Source of the DNA: Hemileia vastatrix
Lineage: Eukaryota > Basidiomycota > Pucciniomycetes > Pucciniales > Zaghouaniaceae
Assembly (NCBI GenBank): GCA_030280995.1
Contig: JASXTE010000016.1
Coordinates: 22,067,501 to 22,131,500 of the forward strand
Reading direction: 5' to 3'
Length of the DNA: 64,000 nt
A program made the position numbers and the translations under genes. A model generated the notes under the pieces. The model worked only from the letters and a program-made list of their open reading frames with translations, did not search any database and was not told the origin of the DNA. Below are positions 11,918-23,077 of this stretch, piece by piece (the stretch's first letter is position 1; each line of letters opens with the position of its first letter).

Positions 11918-13499
11918 TCCAGGACTGAGTAATTCTTATGTTTAAAATAAGATAACCTTAAATACATTAAGCTTATATCTTAAAAATAAGGTTAAAACAC
12001 TTATATATATAATTATTATACTATTATATAGCCTATAGTAGTTTAAATAGCTTATCCAAAGCCTAATAATACTTATTAAAGTGTTAATGGAGTCATAATA
12101 TATTTATCTTAAGTGATATTAAGTAATTATTGACATACATAAGCTTATATGTATACATAAATATCATATTCAGTGAAATATGCAGAATATTATGTATATT
12201 TAGGTCTATAAGTGGGTTTTAGCCTCTTAATAGCCTATAACCTTTGTTTTTCTGCTTATTTTAGGTCATATGGACGTATTCAGTGGATTCACAATGCCTA
12301 CAGAAGCATATACATCTATTTCAGGCGCATGCACTCAGTTTGGACAACTTAATCTGTTTCCTTGGATGGATATTCACGGATTTATGGGTTGGGAGGTCAT
12401 TACTGGCTTAATATGGATGCTTGGGGATGTTATTGGGGGCTTGGACATTTAATTGGTTTCCTTTATATGCTTTGGGTTTCATTATATACTCTTTGTATGA
12501 GTTATTTTACCTGTTTCTTTATGGTATCCGCTTTTATCTGGATTTTCTATTTATGGTATGGGTCTGTGTTATCATTAATTGTGATGGAGGGTCCTTACTG
12601 GAGGTCTGGGTGTTGAATCTTCTTGAAGTGGAAGCCATGGGGAGGCGATGGGCCCTCACAGTGCTGTAATTGCCAGGGATAGCAGTGACATCATCTGGAT
12701 TGAAGGTCAGTGCACTCCAGTGGATTTTGGTATAAGTAAGGGAGGATTTTGACAGTTATTAGACATCACTTACTTACTACAATTCAATTAAAAATTTAAA
12801 CACAATTATTATCATTTAGAAATATATTATAAAGCCTTTATAAATTGATATTGTCTCTATATAAGCTATAACTATATTATATTCATCTATTTTCCACCAC
12901 TAGCATGAATTTAAATCCAAGTATTGTGAGTTTTATTTGAGTATAAATATTTTATTAGTGTTCCCCTGAGGTTTAATCACTAAATCATTTATCAATAAGT
13001 AGTAGGACCATTAATAAATACTATTAAATCATACTTATATACTAGATACACTGACAGCTTTCCTGGTTCTTGCCATGACTCTTTGGGTTTTCAACAAATG
13101 ATGATTTCTCAAAAGCCTGAGAATTACTTTGATGAACATCAATATCTTCTTGCCAACTCTGCTTACACCAGTGGTACATATGTGATCCCAGCATTTTGTG
13201 CGGCAGGTGATGAAAATAGTGAAAAATCACAATTCAACACTCATCTTGCAATGTCTCAAGAAAGGATTGAACATGAAATTGAAATTTTGAAAGGCAAATT
13301 TTCTTCACTAAGGGAAATGAGGAGTCCTCTTTGTAAACAGAGAGAAATGAAGGTTATGATTGATTGGATCATTTCATGCTTGATACTACATAATCTTCTT
13401 GCACACTTAAAGGATGAATGGAACAATCTTTATGAAGACAAAATTCCTGAACCACCTCTCATATATTGTTTCTTAAATCATGAAACCTTTCAATATGTT

Positions 13500-14172
13500 T
13501 TTCACTTACTAACCTACTAATTTCTAATAAATGTTTGACTACTTCTTCTTTTAATCCTTCAACCTTCTTATCAATTAGCTCCATGATAGCTTCTGCTTAC
13601 TAAGTATCCTCATATTCCAAATATTATCTTCATCCTCTGAATCTTTACTATGAATTAGTGACCATTTTTTACCTAATTAAGTTCAATTATTTAGATATAT
13701 GTTTTATACTTCAAAAGAATACCTTAAACTCACTTGGAATATTTATATTTATCCTTTTTCTTTGACTATGTTCTTCTGTTGAATATTCATTATCATCAAT
13801 AACCACTTGTTCAGTATCAGTAGTTTTATCCAATGGCCTGGAAGGATTAATACATATAAATCCAAAAGATATCAATGATAGATAATATTTGAAGTTATTT
13901 TAAAGTATCTTTCTTTCTGCCTCATTATACCAGTACTTAGAAGATGTAAATTGGCCTTGAGTATTTGGATTGAGCCTAAGGACATCACATTGTAAATGTC
14001 GCCATTGACAACATTCACATGTTGAAGTGAATCTCTTTACCACAATTTTTTTAACACAATAGTAATTGGACCTTTCACAATGAGTGCAAGGAATGCATTA
14101 TCCCCTTGTAAGCTTATAGTCTTTTGTACTATGCTCTTTTGAAGTAGATGATGATGATGGTAGATATTTCAT
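13500..14172 (-). pseudogene. cysteine-cluster (zinc-binding-like) accessory gene of Harbinger A
   Basis: Read from ATG 14172-14170: MKYLPSSSSS, then a basic stretch, one in-frame TAA near 14101, then CIPCTHCERSNYYC and, after a short linker, CECCQWRHLQCD. Paired CX2C...C clusters of this type resemble fungal Zn-cluster DNA-binding modules. A probable intron follows the segment SSKYWYNEAER (about 13930-13830). The next exon is acidic then basic (EQVVIDDNEYSTEEH, then SQRKRININIPSEF), and a coiled-coil-like tail (MELIDKKVEGLKEEVV) lies near 13590-13510, overlapping the transposase 3' end on the opposite strand. I see no equivalent in H1. Exon structure and function are inferred. Confidence 0.45.
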
Positions 14173-14865
14173 ATTGAGAAGCTATAAAGGACTAGTTAAG
14201 ATTTTTGAATGTTTCTAGAAAGGACATAATGAAATCTTTGAATTTTTCTAGAAAGCTACTATGATTTTTTGGGGGAAGAAACAACCTTTTATATATTCCA
14301 GACTCATATTTCTGTTAATCTTTTTATTTTAAGATTTTTTTTTGTTTTTACCATTTTGAGGATCAAGACCTACTTGGATATTTTATAGATTATGTACTTT
14401 CTGCTTAACATGCAAGTAAATGCATGTTTCATGAATTTTTAATCTTCAAAGGGAGATTTTTTGTCTTTTAATTGTGTATATAAATTTAAAAAAAATCAAC
14501 CAAATCACACAAAGAAAAAAAATGGTGATACCCACCCTTGAAATTAGCTCTGGGAGGGGGTCAGGATTGACAAATTTTCATTTATATTTCATAACTGAAT
14601 AAATAAATCATTCAAAAAAATATTCAACCAAGTAGAAGTAATAGCATTCAGAATACTACCAGCCAATGAGTTCAGATGTTACCAAAGCCAAAGAATACAT
14701 TGACATGTAATTGTATTGTGAACTCATTCAATCAATTAATTGTTTGAATGACTACCTTTATACAGCAGCAAGGCCCAATGGCCCATTACTTAAAGTTGAT
14801 GATTATCTGTAATGAATGATTAATTATATATTTAAGAAATAAAAATGAATCTTTGGAAATCATTT

Positions 14866-15810
14866 ATTTACCATACTTAGCCTCCCACCCTGCAGCTTTA
14901 ATTTTCATTGAACCTTCTTGCCTCAATTTACTTACCCTCTTTATCAAATTTTGGTTGAACTGAAATGAGAAACCAAAATGAGTAAACCTTTCACAAGATT
15001 CTAACCCAGGAGTAGCTTGAGTTACTTAATGGTTATCCCATGAAGAGTTCCTAATTGCTTCCACCAGACCATTCCCTAATACAAAGTCAATAATATATTT
15101 GTGATTAAGAAAGTATAATCCATGACCTTTGAGTTGAGCCGGTGAAGGAATTGGGAGTCCAGTAATAGGATCAATATAAGTGAAAATCCCAAATTTAAGA
15201 AAATTAGAATCATTTTTGTCCATATGAATCTTGTTGTGAAAGCCTCCATATGTAATAATAACATTAGATGAAAAGATATAATCATCTTTCAGATTGACCC
15301 ATTCCATATCTGTCAAATTTGGTATTCCTGCTTTAACAGCTAGTTCATGATTAGACTGAAAAGTATGAATACATAATATTTTTAATCAATTGGCCAAAAA
15401 TGAATTGAACAATCCTAAACTTTTCCATCTTTCTAAATCTTCATCCATTTGAATGGAACTTATACTTTTTAATAAAGAATAAATACCTAGTATGGGTGTT
15501 AGAAAAATGATTTCAATAAATTATATCATGATTAAATCTTACCAAATGATTTTACCTTTTAAAATCCAGGTCTCCATCCTAGTCCAATTATAATTTATCC
15601 TAATAGATTTTTATTCTTTAATGGTTGTCAAACTAAAGCTATCTTATATAAAGTTGAAACTAGATCTGAAATTTTTTTGAAGACATTATCTTGAACTCCA
15701 TCAAATGAATGAACTTCTAAAGTGAATTGAGGTATATATCCATTACTGACAACTGTAACAATAATATCCTTTCTACAAGTAGTTAAGTACTTAAATTTTT
15801 CATGTAAAGA
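14866..15810 (-). pseudogene. TET/JBP-like 2OG-Fe(II) dioxygenase remnant in Harbinger A
   Basis: Segments at 15316-14866 and about 15800-15545 are homologous to the H1 TET-like gene. The core reads FSSNVIITYGGFHNKIHMDKN (with the HxD iron-binding motif HMD), then FGIFTYIDPITGLPIPSPA, KGHGLYF, DFVLGNGLVEAI and WDNH (likely distal His). An in-frame TAA follows WDNH, but the frame then continues with homologous CERFTHFGFSFQF. The upstream exon has TLEVHSFDGVQD and LGWRPGF with stop codons. It lies on the strand opposite to the transposase, unlike in H1. Confidence 0.6.
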
Positions 15811-17029
15811 TTTTCAACAATGTTTCTTCTTACAAATTGTATTTTTTTTAAAATTCAGATTTTCTAAGTGTCCAAAGTAAGCTTCACACCATTTTTTCAT
15901 TTAAATTAATTTACATTTTTGATATTAAGCTTTATTCTCATTAGAAATGGATGATTTTCTATAAGATATGATGTTTGGATTGTTTAAAGATGTGAAAGAA
16001 GGAATTGAAGAATGAGATGAGGAGGACATATGTTGTGATGACTTAATTGATGGAATTGAAGAAAGAGATGAGGAGGACATATGTTCTGAAGACTTGATCA
16101 ATGGAATTGAAGAAAGAAAGGATGAGGAGATTTATGAAAGTGAAGAAAAAGATGAGGAAGACATATTTATTTTCTATTTTTGAAAAAAAAAGTTAGTAAA
16201 TTTTTTTGGAAATGTGCAGGGCATGCTTTCAAGGCAAAAAGAACAAAACTTACCCAAAACGCTCAGAAACAATCTAGAGTTCTTCTGGGACTGTTTCTGA
16301 AGTGATTTGGAGTATGAAAAAAGAGTTAGTAAAACACTTGGAAAGGTGCTGGGCGTGCTTCTAGCACATTTCCAAGGCAAAAAAAAGAAAAGAAAAATCT
16401 TACCAAAAACTCTTGGAAAAAGTCTACAATTGGTTTGGGACTGTTTCCAAAGCAATTTAGCCAAAAAAAACTAAAAAAAGTAAAAAAAAAGTCAGTAAAA
16501 ATAAAAGCATGATCAGGTATCACTCACCTTAAGTAAGTGTTGGAAGGGGCTTGAAGAGAAATATGACAAACATGTGAAGCTGTGAAAAAAAAACATGCCT
16601 TTATGAAAGGGCAGAAAAAAATGTAAAGAGGAAGAGAGTTGGGGGAATCTTGAAGGAGAATTGGATGATGATTAGGATATGTATTATGAAATGCATTCAG
16701 AAATGTGTTTTGAAATGTTTTCTGAAATGCATTATGAAATTTGAAACAGAAGAGTTTCAAGGGAATGAGTTGAGGGCCTTTGCCCACTGGGAAAGTTGAA
16801 TACATATAAATTGCATGTCCACCATGAAAAAAAAATAAGTCACAAGATAATTATGTAATTCAACACCTTTTTCAAGAAAGATTCTAAGAGATTTTCAAAT
16901 TTTGACCAAAAAAAATAAAATAAAATAAAATCAAGACCTTTTAGAGTTAAATAATTAAAAATTTAATTAATCAAGTAAATCTAGCAACTGTTTAATTTCA
17001 TCAGTTGTTTTTCCTGCCCTCAGACATGC
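15811..17029. other. interior of Harbinger A without a supported gene
   Basis: 15950-16170 encodes, on the minus strand, a low-complexity Ser-rich stretch made of three imperfect repeats (GGAATTGAAGA-AGAGATGAGGAGGACATATG type), comparable to the Ser-rich 5' end of the H1 TET gene. 16170-16530 has further repeats around TTTCCAAAGCAA and GTGCTGGGC. No clear ORF. Confidence 0.4.
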
Positions 17030-18621
17030 TAACATCAATTTTTGTCTGCTGCTTTTTTCTTCACTTTTTTTTGATTTAATTCATCATGTTGAAACTGTAA
17101 TTTTTCACTTTCCAACTGAAGCTGTTTATTTCTGAGTGTAATATTTTCTTCCCTTTCAAGCTTTAAGTTCTCTATCTCCATATTTAAACAATCTTTCTCA
17201 ATTTCTATAGAATTTTCATCCTTTTTGAGGAGGTGAAAGAATTTTTCTCTTCAAGTCTAAATCCTTGGCTTGCAGACTTTTCTTGAGACTCCATTTTCAA
17301 AATTTTTATTTGGGCTATTTCTTTTTATGCAACAAGTTTTACTTAAAAATCAAAGAAATATAAAAAAAAAATCATATAGAAATGAAAAAAATCAAATAAC
17401 CCTTACCTTCTTCATGTTTTTCCACAATTTCTCCATAAGTGGATAAGACTAATTTTGAACTTGATTGATTATTTGTGAAAGATGTTGAAGCTCTTCTTTT
17501 AAGTCTGTTTGGGGTTTAGATTGGCTCATCCTCTACACTGCTCCCAACATCTAAATCTTCATGAAATGTATCTTGATTCACTCTAGCTGGGGTCTGGTTC
17601 ATGATTGGTATAGGTGTTATTAGGTCAAAAAAGAAAAAAAAACTGTAGTAAAATTTGGAGGGAGGTTCTTGATAAAAGCCATTTAAATTCACAAAAACTG
17701 CATCATCTTTCTCATGGTCAGAATAGTTGCAAGCATCCTCTAAATCTTGTGTATTGAGTATTGGATCAATCAGCATGTCTAAATTGTAGTTATTTTCAGA
17801 ACCCAGTAGTTGGGAGTTCTCAGTGTGTAGAGGATTTACATCTTCTCTTTGCCCAAAGAGATCATCCATCTGTTGATAGAGTGGTAACATTGAATTGAGT
17901 TTTTCAGTGATTGAGGTGATTCCATTTTTTTGATCTTCTTCTGATACTCCAAAGCCAGTAGAAGAAGAAGCCATTTTTAATTTCTTGTATTTTGAATGAT
18001 AATTTTTGAATCTCTCCCTCATTTTCTTGGTTGTTAAGTCCATTTTAGCTTTTGTTTTATTTTTTAGTTCAATTGCCATTTTCTGATACCCACTGATTTT
18101 TAAGGCAGGTGGGTATCCCACACATGTAGACTTGTCACAGCCAAAACAGGCATCAAAGTTTGATTTTGTTTGCAACCAATTGATCACAATATGAAGGTCA
18201 CTCTTTGGTAGTTGAGTATACTTTTGATAAATGGTTTTTGGGCAAGGCATAGTGGAAATAAAATATGGAGAGGACAAAATTATTATTGCATGGTAAAATT
18301 TGATGGATAAGAAAGTGAAATCCTAACAAAGATTTAGTGAGATAAGATAAACTGAAATAGAAAAAAGAATAAAAACATGATCTTGAAAAGTGATGATAAA
18401 ATATAAGAAACGGAAAAACTTACAGTGATGATAAATATATAAATTTGAGCAGGAGTCCAGGATGATGTGGGATTGGGGGAAAAGGGGTTTGATGTACAGT
18501 GGATTTCAGGAATGTGTGTATTGATGGGCTGAACTGTGTTTGGGGTTATTTTGTGAGAATAGGAAGTATTTGATGAAGTCTTTGACCAAATTTTTGACAT
18601 GTCTAACCCCAAGTCAGCCAT
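17030..18621 (-). pseudogene. SANT/Myb-like plus coiled-coil protein gene of Harbinger A
   Basis: The main exon reads from ATG 18250 (MPCPKTIYQKYTQLPKSD) through VINWLQTKSNFDACFG, GYPPALKISGYQKMAIEL, RERFKNYHSKYKKLKMASS, STGFGVSEEDQ, LYQQMDDLFGQREDVNP. This follows the H1 protein step by step (INWLKTKSNYDSCFG, GYLLMANEL, SERFKHYRAKYKKAKALSS, STGFGVTDID). An upstream open segment (18621-18425, MADLGLDMSK...) ends at a GTAAGT donor and may be a 5' exon. An exon near 17580-17410 ends at EEG|GTAAGG. The coiled-coil exon (about 17300-17030) is full of stops. Decayed. Confidence 0.65.
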
Positions 18622-18699
18622 TTATGATGGCCTCTTGGAATGGCATTTTGAGAGTGAAGTCCGCCAGCTGTATATGGTAATATTTGACACCCCCAAATA

Positions 18700-20477
18700 T
18701 CTAAAATCTAAAGTAATCTAGTACAATATTTAGATGTATTTAAAGAGAGTAAAGAAAAGTATAATGAGTAAAGTACCTACATCCCCCCATCAAGATAGCA
18801 CCTTACTACCAATTACTCTATAAAAGTAAAAACAAAAGCACCATTGAGAAAGGATTTGAAAAGTAAAGAAAGACAAGTGGTAATTGAGATTAGAGAAAGT
18901 TGGTGTGAAAAGTGAAGATTGAGCAAAATTGGAAGTTGAAAAAAGGTGCAAAGTTGAAGATTTCCAGCCTTGCTCCTATAAGGGCATGAATTCATAGAGA
19001 ACTGAGACACAAGGGAATAGGGAGTTTTGCCTTTTTGGGGTCAGCATGTAATTAAATTGAGATTTAATTAGAACAAGTCTTTATCAAGATGTATTTTAAG
19101 AATTTCAGCCTTTTATGGCCAAGGGAAAGGGAATTTCATGTATAGAAGATTAAGAAGAATCCATGGCTTTTTCTGGCAACCATGGATGTCAGGCTGAGTT
19201 AAAGTATAGAGGCCTGAATAGCTTGATTAGTCAGCTTTATAGAATATTTAAATGGTCCTATATGAATACTGTAGTACAAAACCAATAAGTATTAAAATAT
19301 AACTCAATATAAGGGTCTCAGTAATTTTAATCTCACTAATTATAAATGGGTTACAATCTTATGGTTGGTAGAAAAATAGATGTAATAATTCAGATACTAT
19401 TAAAAGACTTTAGAAGTACTAATGATATGTATTGTAATTGTATTGGTTATATATTTTGATTTTAATGATAAAGAATGTAGAAAAAAAGACCAAAAACCCC
19501 TCTTTTTATACCCAATAATTCTCCAATGTATACCCCAGATTTACCAGTCCTATACATGGATATTGACACCTCATTCTGGCTAGTTAAACTATAAAACAAC
19601 ATGAGGAATTACTAATAACATAATTAGAATGATATCACCTTCCAAAATCCTGGTGTAATAGGAATAATCCATCAAAATAAAAGAATAAGCAAAAAAGAGA
19701 GTGTATGTGTGCAATATCTTAAAATAAAATACTAAAAAAAATAATAACACTAAAAATTACACAATATTAAGGGGAATCAACAGTAGAAATGATGGGGCTA
19801 ATTATTCAAAATTACTACGTCAAATCCCCATTCAAAAATGTCCAAAATTGACTGAGAAACCACTGAGAAACCCAAAAAAAGATGTGAGATGTGGGGTAAC
19901 TGAATGCAGTCCTTGGCAGAAACTTTCATGTGAAAATCCTTGACTAATTTAGGTAGATTTAAGCATGGTAATGATTGTTTGGTTCCAAGTGGGAAATTAT
20001 ATATGAAATTAGTGCATATAATAAGGTTGATGCACCTATAATAAAATTAGGACACTAAATAAGTGCCTGTTGCATATTTTAGTGTGTTTCCCCATATTGG
20101 GTGCAGAAAGTTGGGTAATTATAGTGTAAAAAAGCCAAATTTTCCAAAAATGAAGCTATTCACATGGGAAAAATGCAGGAAGTATGTGGCCAGTACACAG
20201 AAGCCATTTTTGGCATAAAAAACAACAAATTTGAAAAGTGTTATTCTTATGCCTCTGAGTAGCCAAATCAGTATTCCTAATTAAGAAAAATTTATCTTTC
20301 AAAGAACATTTTTAATATTATTAAATTTATAGCGCATATTTTCAACTTTTAAGTGATTTAAAGCACATTTCTTGTTTTTCACATAAAACAATGAAAACAA
20401 AAGCTTTAAGTCTACTTAAAGATTATTTAGCCTTATTTTTAAGGCTCTGAAAATTATCTTGGAATATTACAACTTAA
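18700..20477. other. AT-rich sequence between Harbinger A and H1, no gene seen
   Basis: Read on both strands without finding a supported ORF, RNA or complete repeat. A C-run near 18782-18787 (CTACATCCCCCCAT) resembles the LTR-end plus polypurine junction of a copia element but cannot be confirmed. Confidence 0.4.
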
Positions 20478-20832
20478 TATTAGGGGGTATCAATGTTGAC
20501 CGATCCTCAATTAAATTAATTGCGGAAAATAATCTGCATACCCCAATTATCTTCCGCAATTATTTTTGCTAATAATTGGGTTATTAGAAACTTTACGTGT
20601 CAATGTTCACCTCTTATCTGACATTTTTTTACTCAATTTTCCATAACCACATCTTGGACAACTTTCTGGATATCCCAGCCTTCTACCTTGCTGCGCACTT
20701 CCATTCTCATCCCATCCTGTTCATTCTATCCGCTCAGAATTTCTCCCCATTTCATCTATTTGATTCTTCTCCTTTTCATCTCGCTATCTCATCTGCTTGT
20801 TTCTGATCCTTTTCACCTTCATTTATAATAAC

Positions 20833-22230
20833 ATGCCTCGTCATCCTAGATCTTCTCAAAGGCAGCCATCACCCAGTTGTTCTTCAATTCCCACTACTTC
20901 CTCTTTCCCCTGCTCAGCCAAGAAATCAAAGACTGTTCAATTAAAAAAAGATGAACATCTCATTCTTATCAACTGGCTGAAAACCAAATCTAACTATGAT
21001 TCTTGTTTTGGTACTGAGTATGCCACTAAAGTAGGACGGCCCCCCACATCAAAAGTTAATGGCTATCTTCTAATGGCAAATGAATTACACAATAAGACCA
21101 AGGGAAGGATTGATCTTTTGCCTAAACAGATGTCTGAACGCTTCAAGCATTATCGAGCAAAATACAAGAAGGCAAAGGCTCTTTCATCTTCCACTGGTTT
21201 TGGGGTTACTGACATTGATATAACTAAGGGTATAAAATCCATAGACAATAAACTTGATTCTTTATGTCCTTACTTTAAAGAGATGGATTCAATTTTTGGA
21301 GAGCAAGCTGATGTTAATCCTGTAAACATGTTGGATGGAGAAGATCCTATCTCCAAACATGATGTCGAAGCAAATCTTTTCCCATCCTCTTCCTCCACTC
21401 AAGCCTCCCCTCTTCTAAATTCTACGAATCTAGATAGCTTTGCTATTGATCCTATTGGCGATTTAACCCAACCTAATATAACTCAGGTCTGTTTCTTTTA
21501 TCTTATCAATTCTATTTTTTTATTTACTTATCTTTTTCTTATTTCTTAAAAGGCTGATGAACAAACCCAGGATCCTCAATCAACTGAGTCTGAAGCTAGT
21601 GACAATGATGAGGAGGAAAATGCTACGTTGAACAAAAAGAGAAGGGCTTCAACTAGTCTAAATTTCCTCTCCCAAAGAAGACGAAAAAGTGATACTTCAT
21701 CACAAACACCTTTTTCTTCAATGGAACAGTTTTTAGAGAAACGTGATGCTGGTAAGTGATATCATACCTCTTATTACTTTACTCTGCTTTTCTTCTACTT
21801 TATGTTAATTTTTATTCTCACTTTAGAACAAGTGGAAATTGCTAAAGAGACACTGAGCTTTGAAAAGAAGAAATACGAGCTCTCTTTAAGGAGGGATGAC
21901 AGAGTACAAGATTTGGAAGAGAGGAAGTATGAGCTCTCCTTACGGAAGGATGATCGGATCCAAGATTTGGAGGAGAAGAAGTTTGAGCTCTCTTTACAGA
22001 AGGATGGTAGGGCCCAAGATTTGGAGGAGAAGAAGTTTGAGTTAACTCTTAGTATTGAAAAATCCAAAAATAAGGAAAAAACACTCGAGCATCAAAACTT
22101 AATGGAACAGATGAAGTATAAGCATGATCTCCAAGAAAGTTCTAAAAAGAAAGATTTCTTGATCGAATGCATTAAAGCAAAAAAATCTGTTGAAGAAAAA
22201 GAACGTTTAATGAAATTTTTTGTTGACTAG
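20833..22230 (+). CDS. H1 SANT/Myb-like DNA-binding plus coiled-coil protein, 418 residues, three exons
   Basis: Exons 20833-21486, 21553-21751 and 21827-22230; introns 21487-21552 (66 nt, GTCTGT...AAAAG) and 21752-21826 (75 nt, GTAAGT...TTTAG). The joined length is 1257 nt in one frame. The start MPRHPRSSQRQ is chosen because H3 has the same start at 57076; an earlier ATG at 20797 is less likely. Residues about 35-150 carry a helical, basic domain (LILINWLKTKSNYDSCFG ... VGRPPTSKVNGYLL ... RFKHYRAKYKKAKA ... STGFG), like the SANT/trihelix partners that PIF/Harbinger elements encode. The C-terminus is a charged coiled coil with tandem 18-residue units (KYELSLRKDDRIQDLEEK). Known Harbinger SANT/Myb proteins bind element ends and bring the transposase to the nucleus; the same role is inferred here. 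No nonsense codon is seen. Confidence 0.82.
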
Positions 22231-22374
22231 TTTCTTTTATTTCTTTCACACTTCATGTGTTCATATTTATTTGTACATAAATTTTACAATTATTTTCTGT
22301 ATTTCTTGAAATATCGTATTTTAATGTTGAATATTCTTTTTTTAAATAAAATTTTCAAGTCTCCTTTGAAAATT

Positions 22375-22790
22375 TGACAATCCCCCACCCCTGGAATTTT
22401 TTGAAGTAAGGGGTGGGTATCACAAAAAATCTTTCATGTCATGAATCTTGAAAGTTTTATATGAAAATTTGGCTTTACTACCCCCTGCATTTTACCGGTA
22501 TCCCAAAAATTCTTACATGTCAAGAATTTCACAAGTCTTATAAGAAATTTTGGCACAACCCCCCATGGATTTTATTGAAGTAAGGGACGGGTATCACAAA
22601 AATATTTACAAGTAAAAAAAATTCTATATCTGTTTAAAAAATTGGCAATACTCTCCCCTGCATTTTATTGAAGCAAGGGGTGGGTATCACCAAAATTTTT
22701 CTAAGTCATCAATTTCACATGTCAGATTTGAAAATTTGGCAATACCCCCCCCTGCATTTTATTGAAGTAAGGGGTGGAAGTCATCTAAAT
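22375..22790. repeat. H1 minisatellite between convergent genes (about five 80-90-bp units)
   Basis: Units share CCCCCTGCATTTTATTGAAG, then TAAGGGGTGGGTATCACC and an A/T-rich part with TTTCACATGTC and GAAAATTTGGCAATA. The block separates the 3' ends of the SANT/coiled-coil gene (+) and the TET-like gene (-). Homologous blocks lie at 47935-48140 (H2) and 58640-59065 (H3). Confidence 0.8.
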
Positions 22791-23077
22791 TTAATATAAT
22801 TACATAAATTATTAAATAAATATCTAATATATATCAATTTCCCTAGTTTAAAGTAATGACAATCCCTCAAGCCAAAATGCAGACCAAGTCGAGAAACAAA
22901 AGTTTGGGACTTTCTACAGGTATAAGCAAGAGGAACCCCATGAAACAAATAAATGTTATCATGATTACGTGTTATACAACACAAGGTCAATGGCTCATCA
23001 CATTATTTGAGAAAATTGATATATAATAAATATTTATTAAAAATTTATGAAAAAATATAAAATTTTCGATGACAACT

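Larger units (their letters stand above)
6699..13056 (+). mobile_element. gypsy solo LTR inserted in the Harbinger A transposase (itself split by copia 2)
   Basis: The segments 6699-6719 and 11923-13056 together form a 1155-bp LTR starting TGTCAGCCTA and ending ACTGACA. It is homologous, in reverse orientation, to the 1177-bp LTRs of gypsy 1. The 5-bp TSD is GCTTT (6694-6698 and 13057-13061). No internal gypsy sequence is present, so this is a solo LTR left by recombination. Confidence 0.88.
5930..13520 (+). pseudogene. Harbinger A DDE transposase, split by nested insertions
   Basis: Coding parts are 5930-6560, 6632-6698 and 13057-13520. Reading out 6694-6698/13057-13061 (one GCTTT copy) joins FHAG to FPGSCHDS, as in the H1 transposase FHSGCPGSCHDS. 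A 71-nt intron (6561-6631, GTAAGT...TTTCAG) falls between KK and R, the same position as in H1. Motifs: GFPGCIGFVDGTTIPLSQ (first Asp), EQ/RIEHEIEILKGKF (Glu). Defects: TAA at 6094-6096, TGA near 6278, and the second catalytic Asp changed to Asn (LLANSAY instead of LLADSAY). The family is HARBI1-like (DDE_Tnp_4). Clearly inactive. Confidence 0.88.
5559..18694. mobile_element. PIF/Harbinger element A (decayed, multi-gene, with nested insertions)
   Basis: Terminal inverted repeats: left GGGGGTGTCAAACATTACC from 5559, and right, in reverse complement, GGGGGTGTCAAATATTACC ending at 18694, both continuing with CATATAC. A 5-bp duplication AAATA flanks it (5554-5558 and 18695-18699). It is about 6.8 kb once the nested gypsy LTR plus copia 2 (6699-13061) are removed. 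Gene order: transposase (+), cysteine-cluster gene (-), TET-like gene (-), SANT/coiled-coil gene (-). All are decayed. Confidence 0.85.

Noticed and set aside
18768..18830. Possible copia 3' LTR end plus polypurine tract (CTACATCCCCCCAT)
   Set aside because: The preceding 80 bp do not align with any of the copia LTRs here, and no internal domain follows.
22375..22790. CRISPR-like array
   Set aside because: Units are 80-90 bp, degenerate, with no constant repeat/unique spacer pattern, in a eukaryotic transposon.
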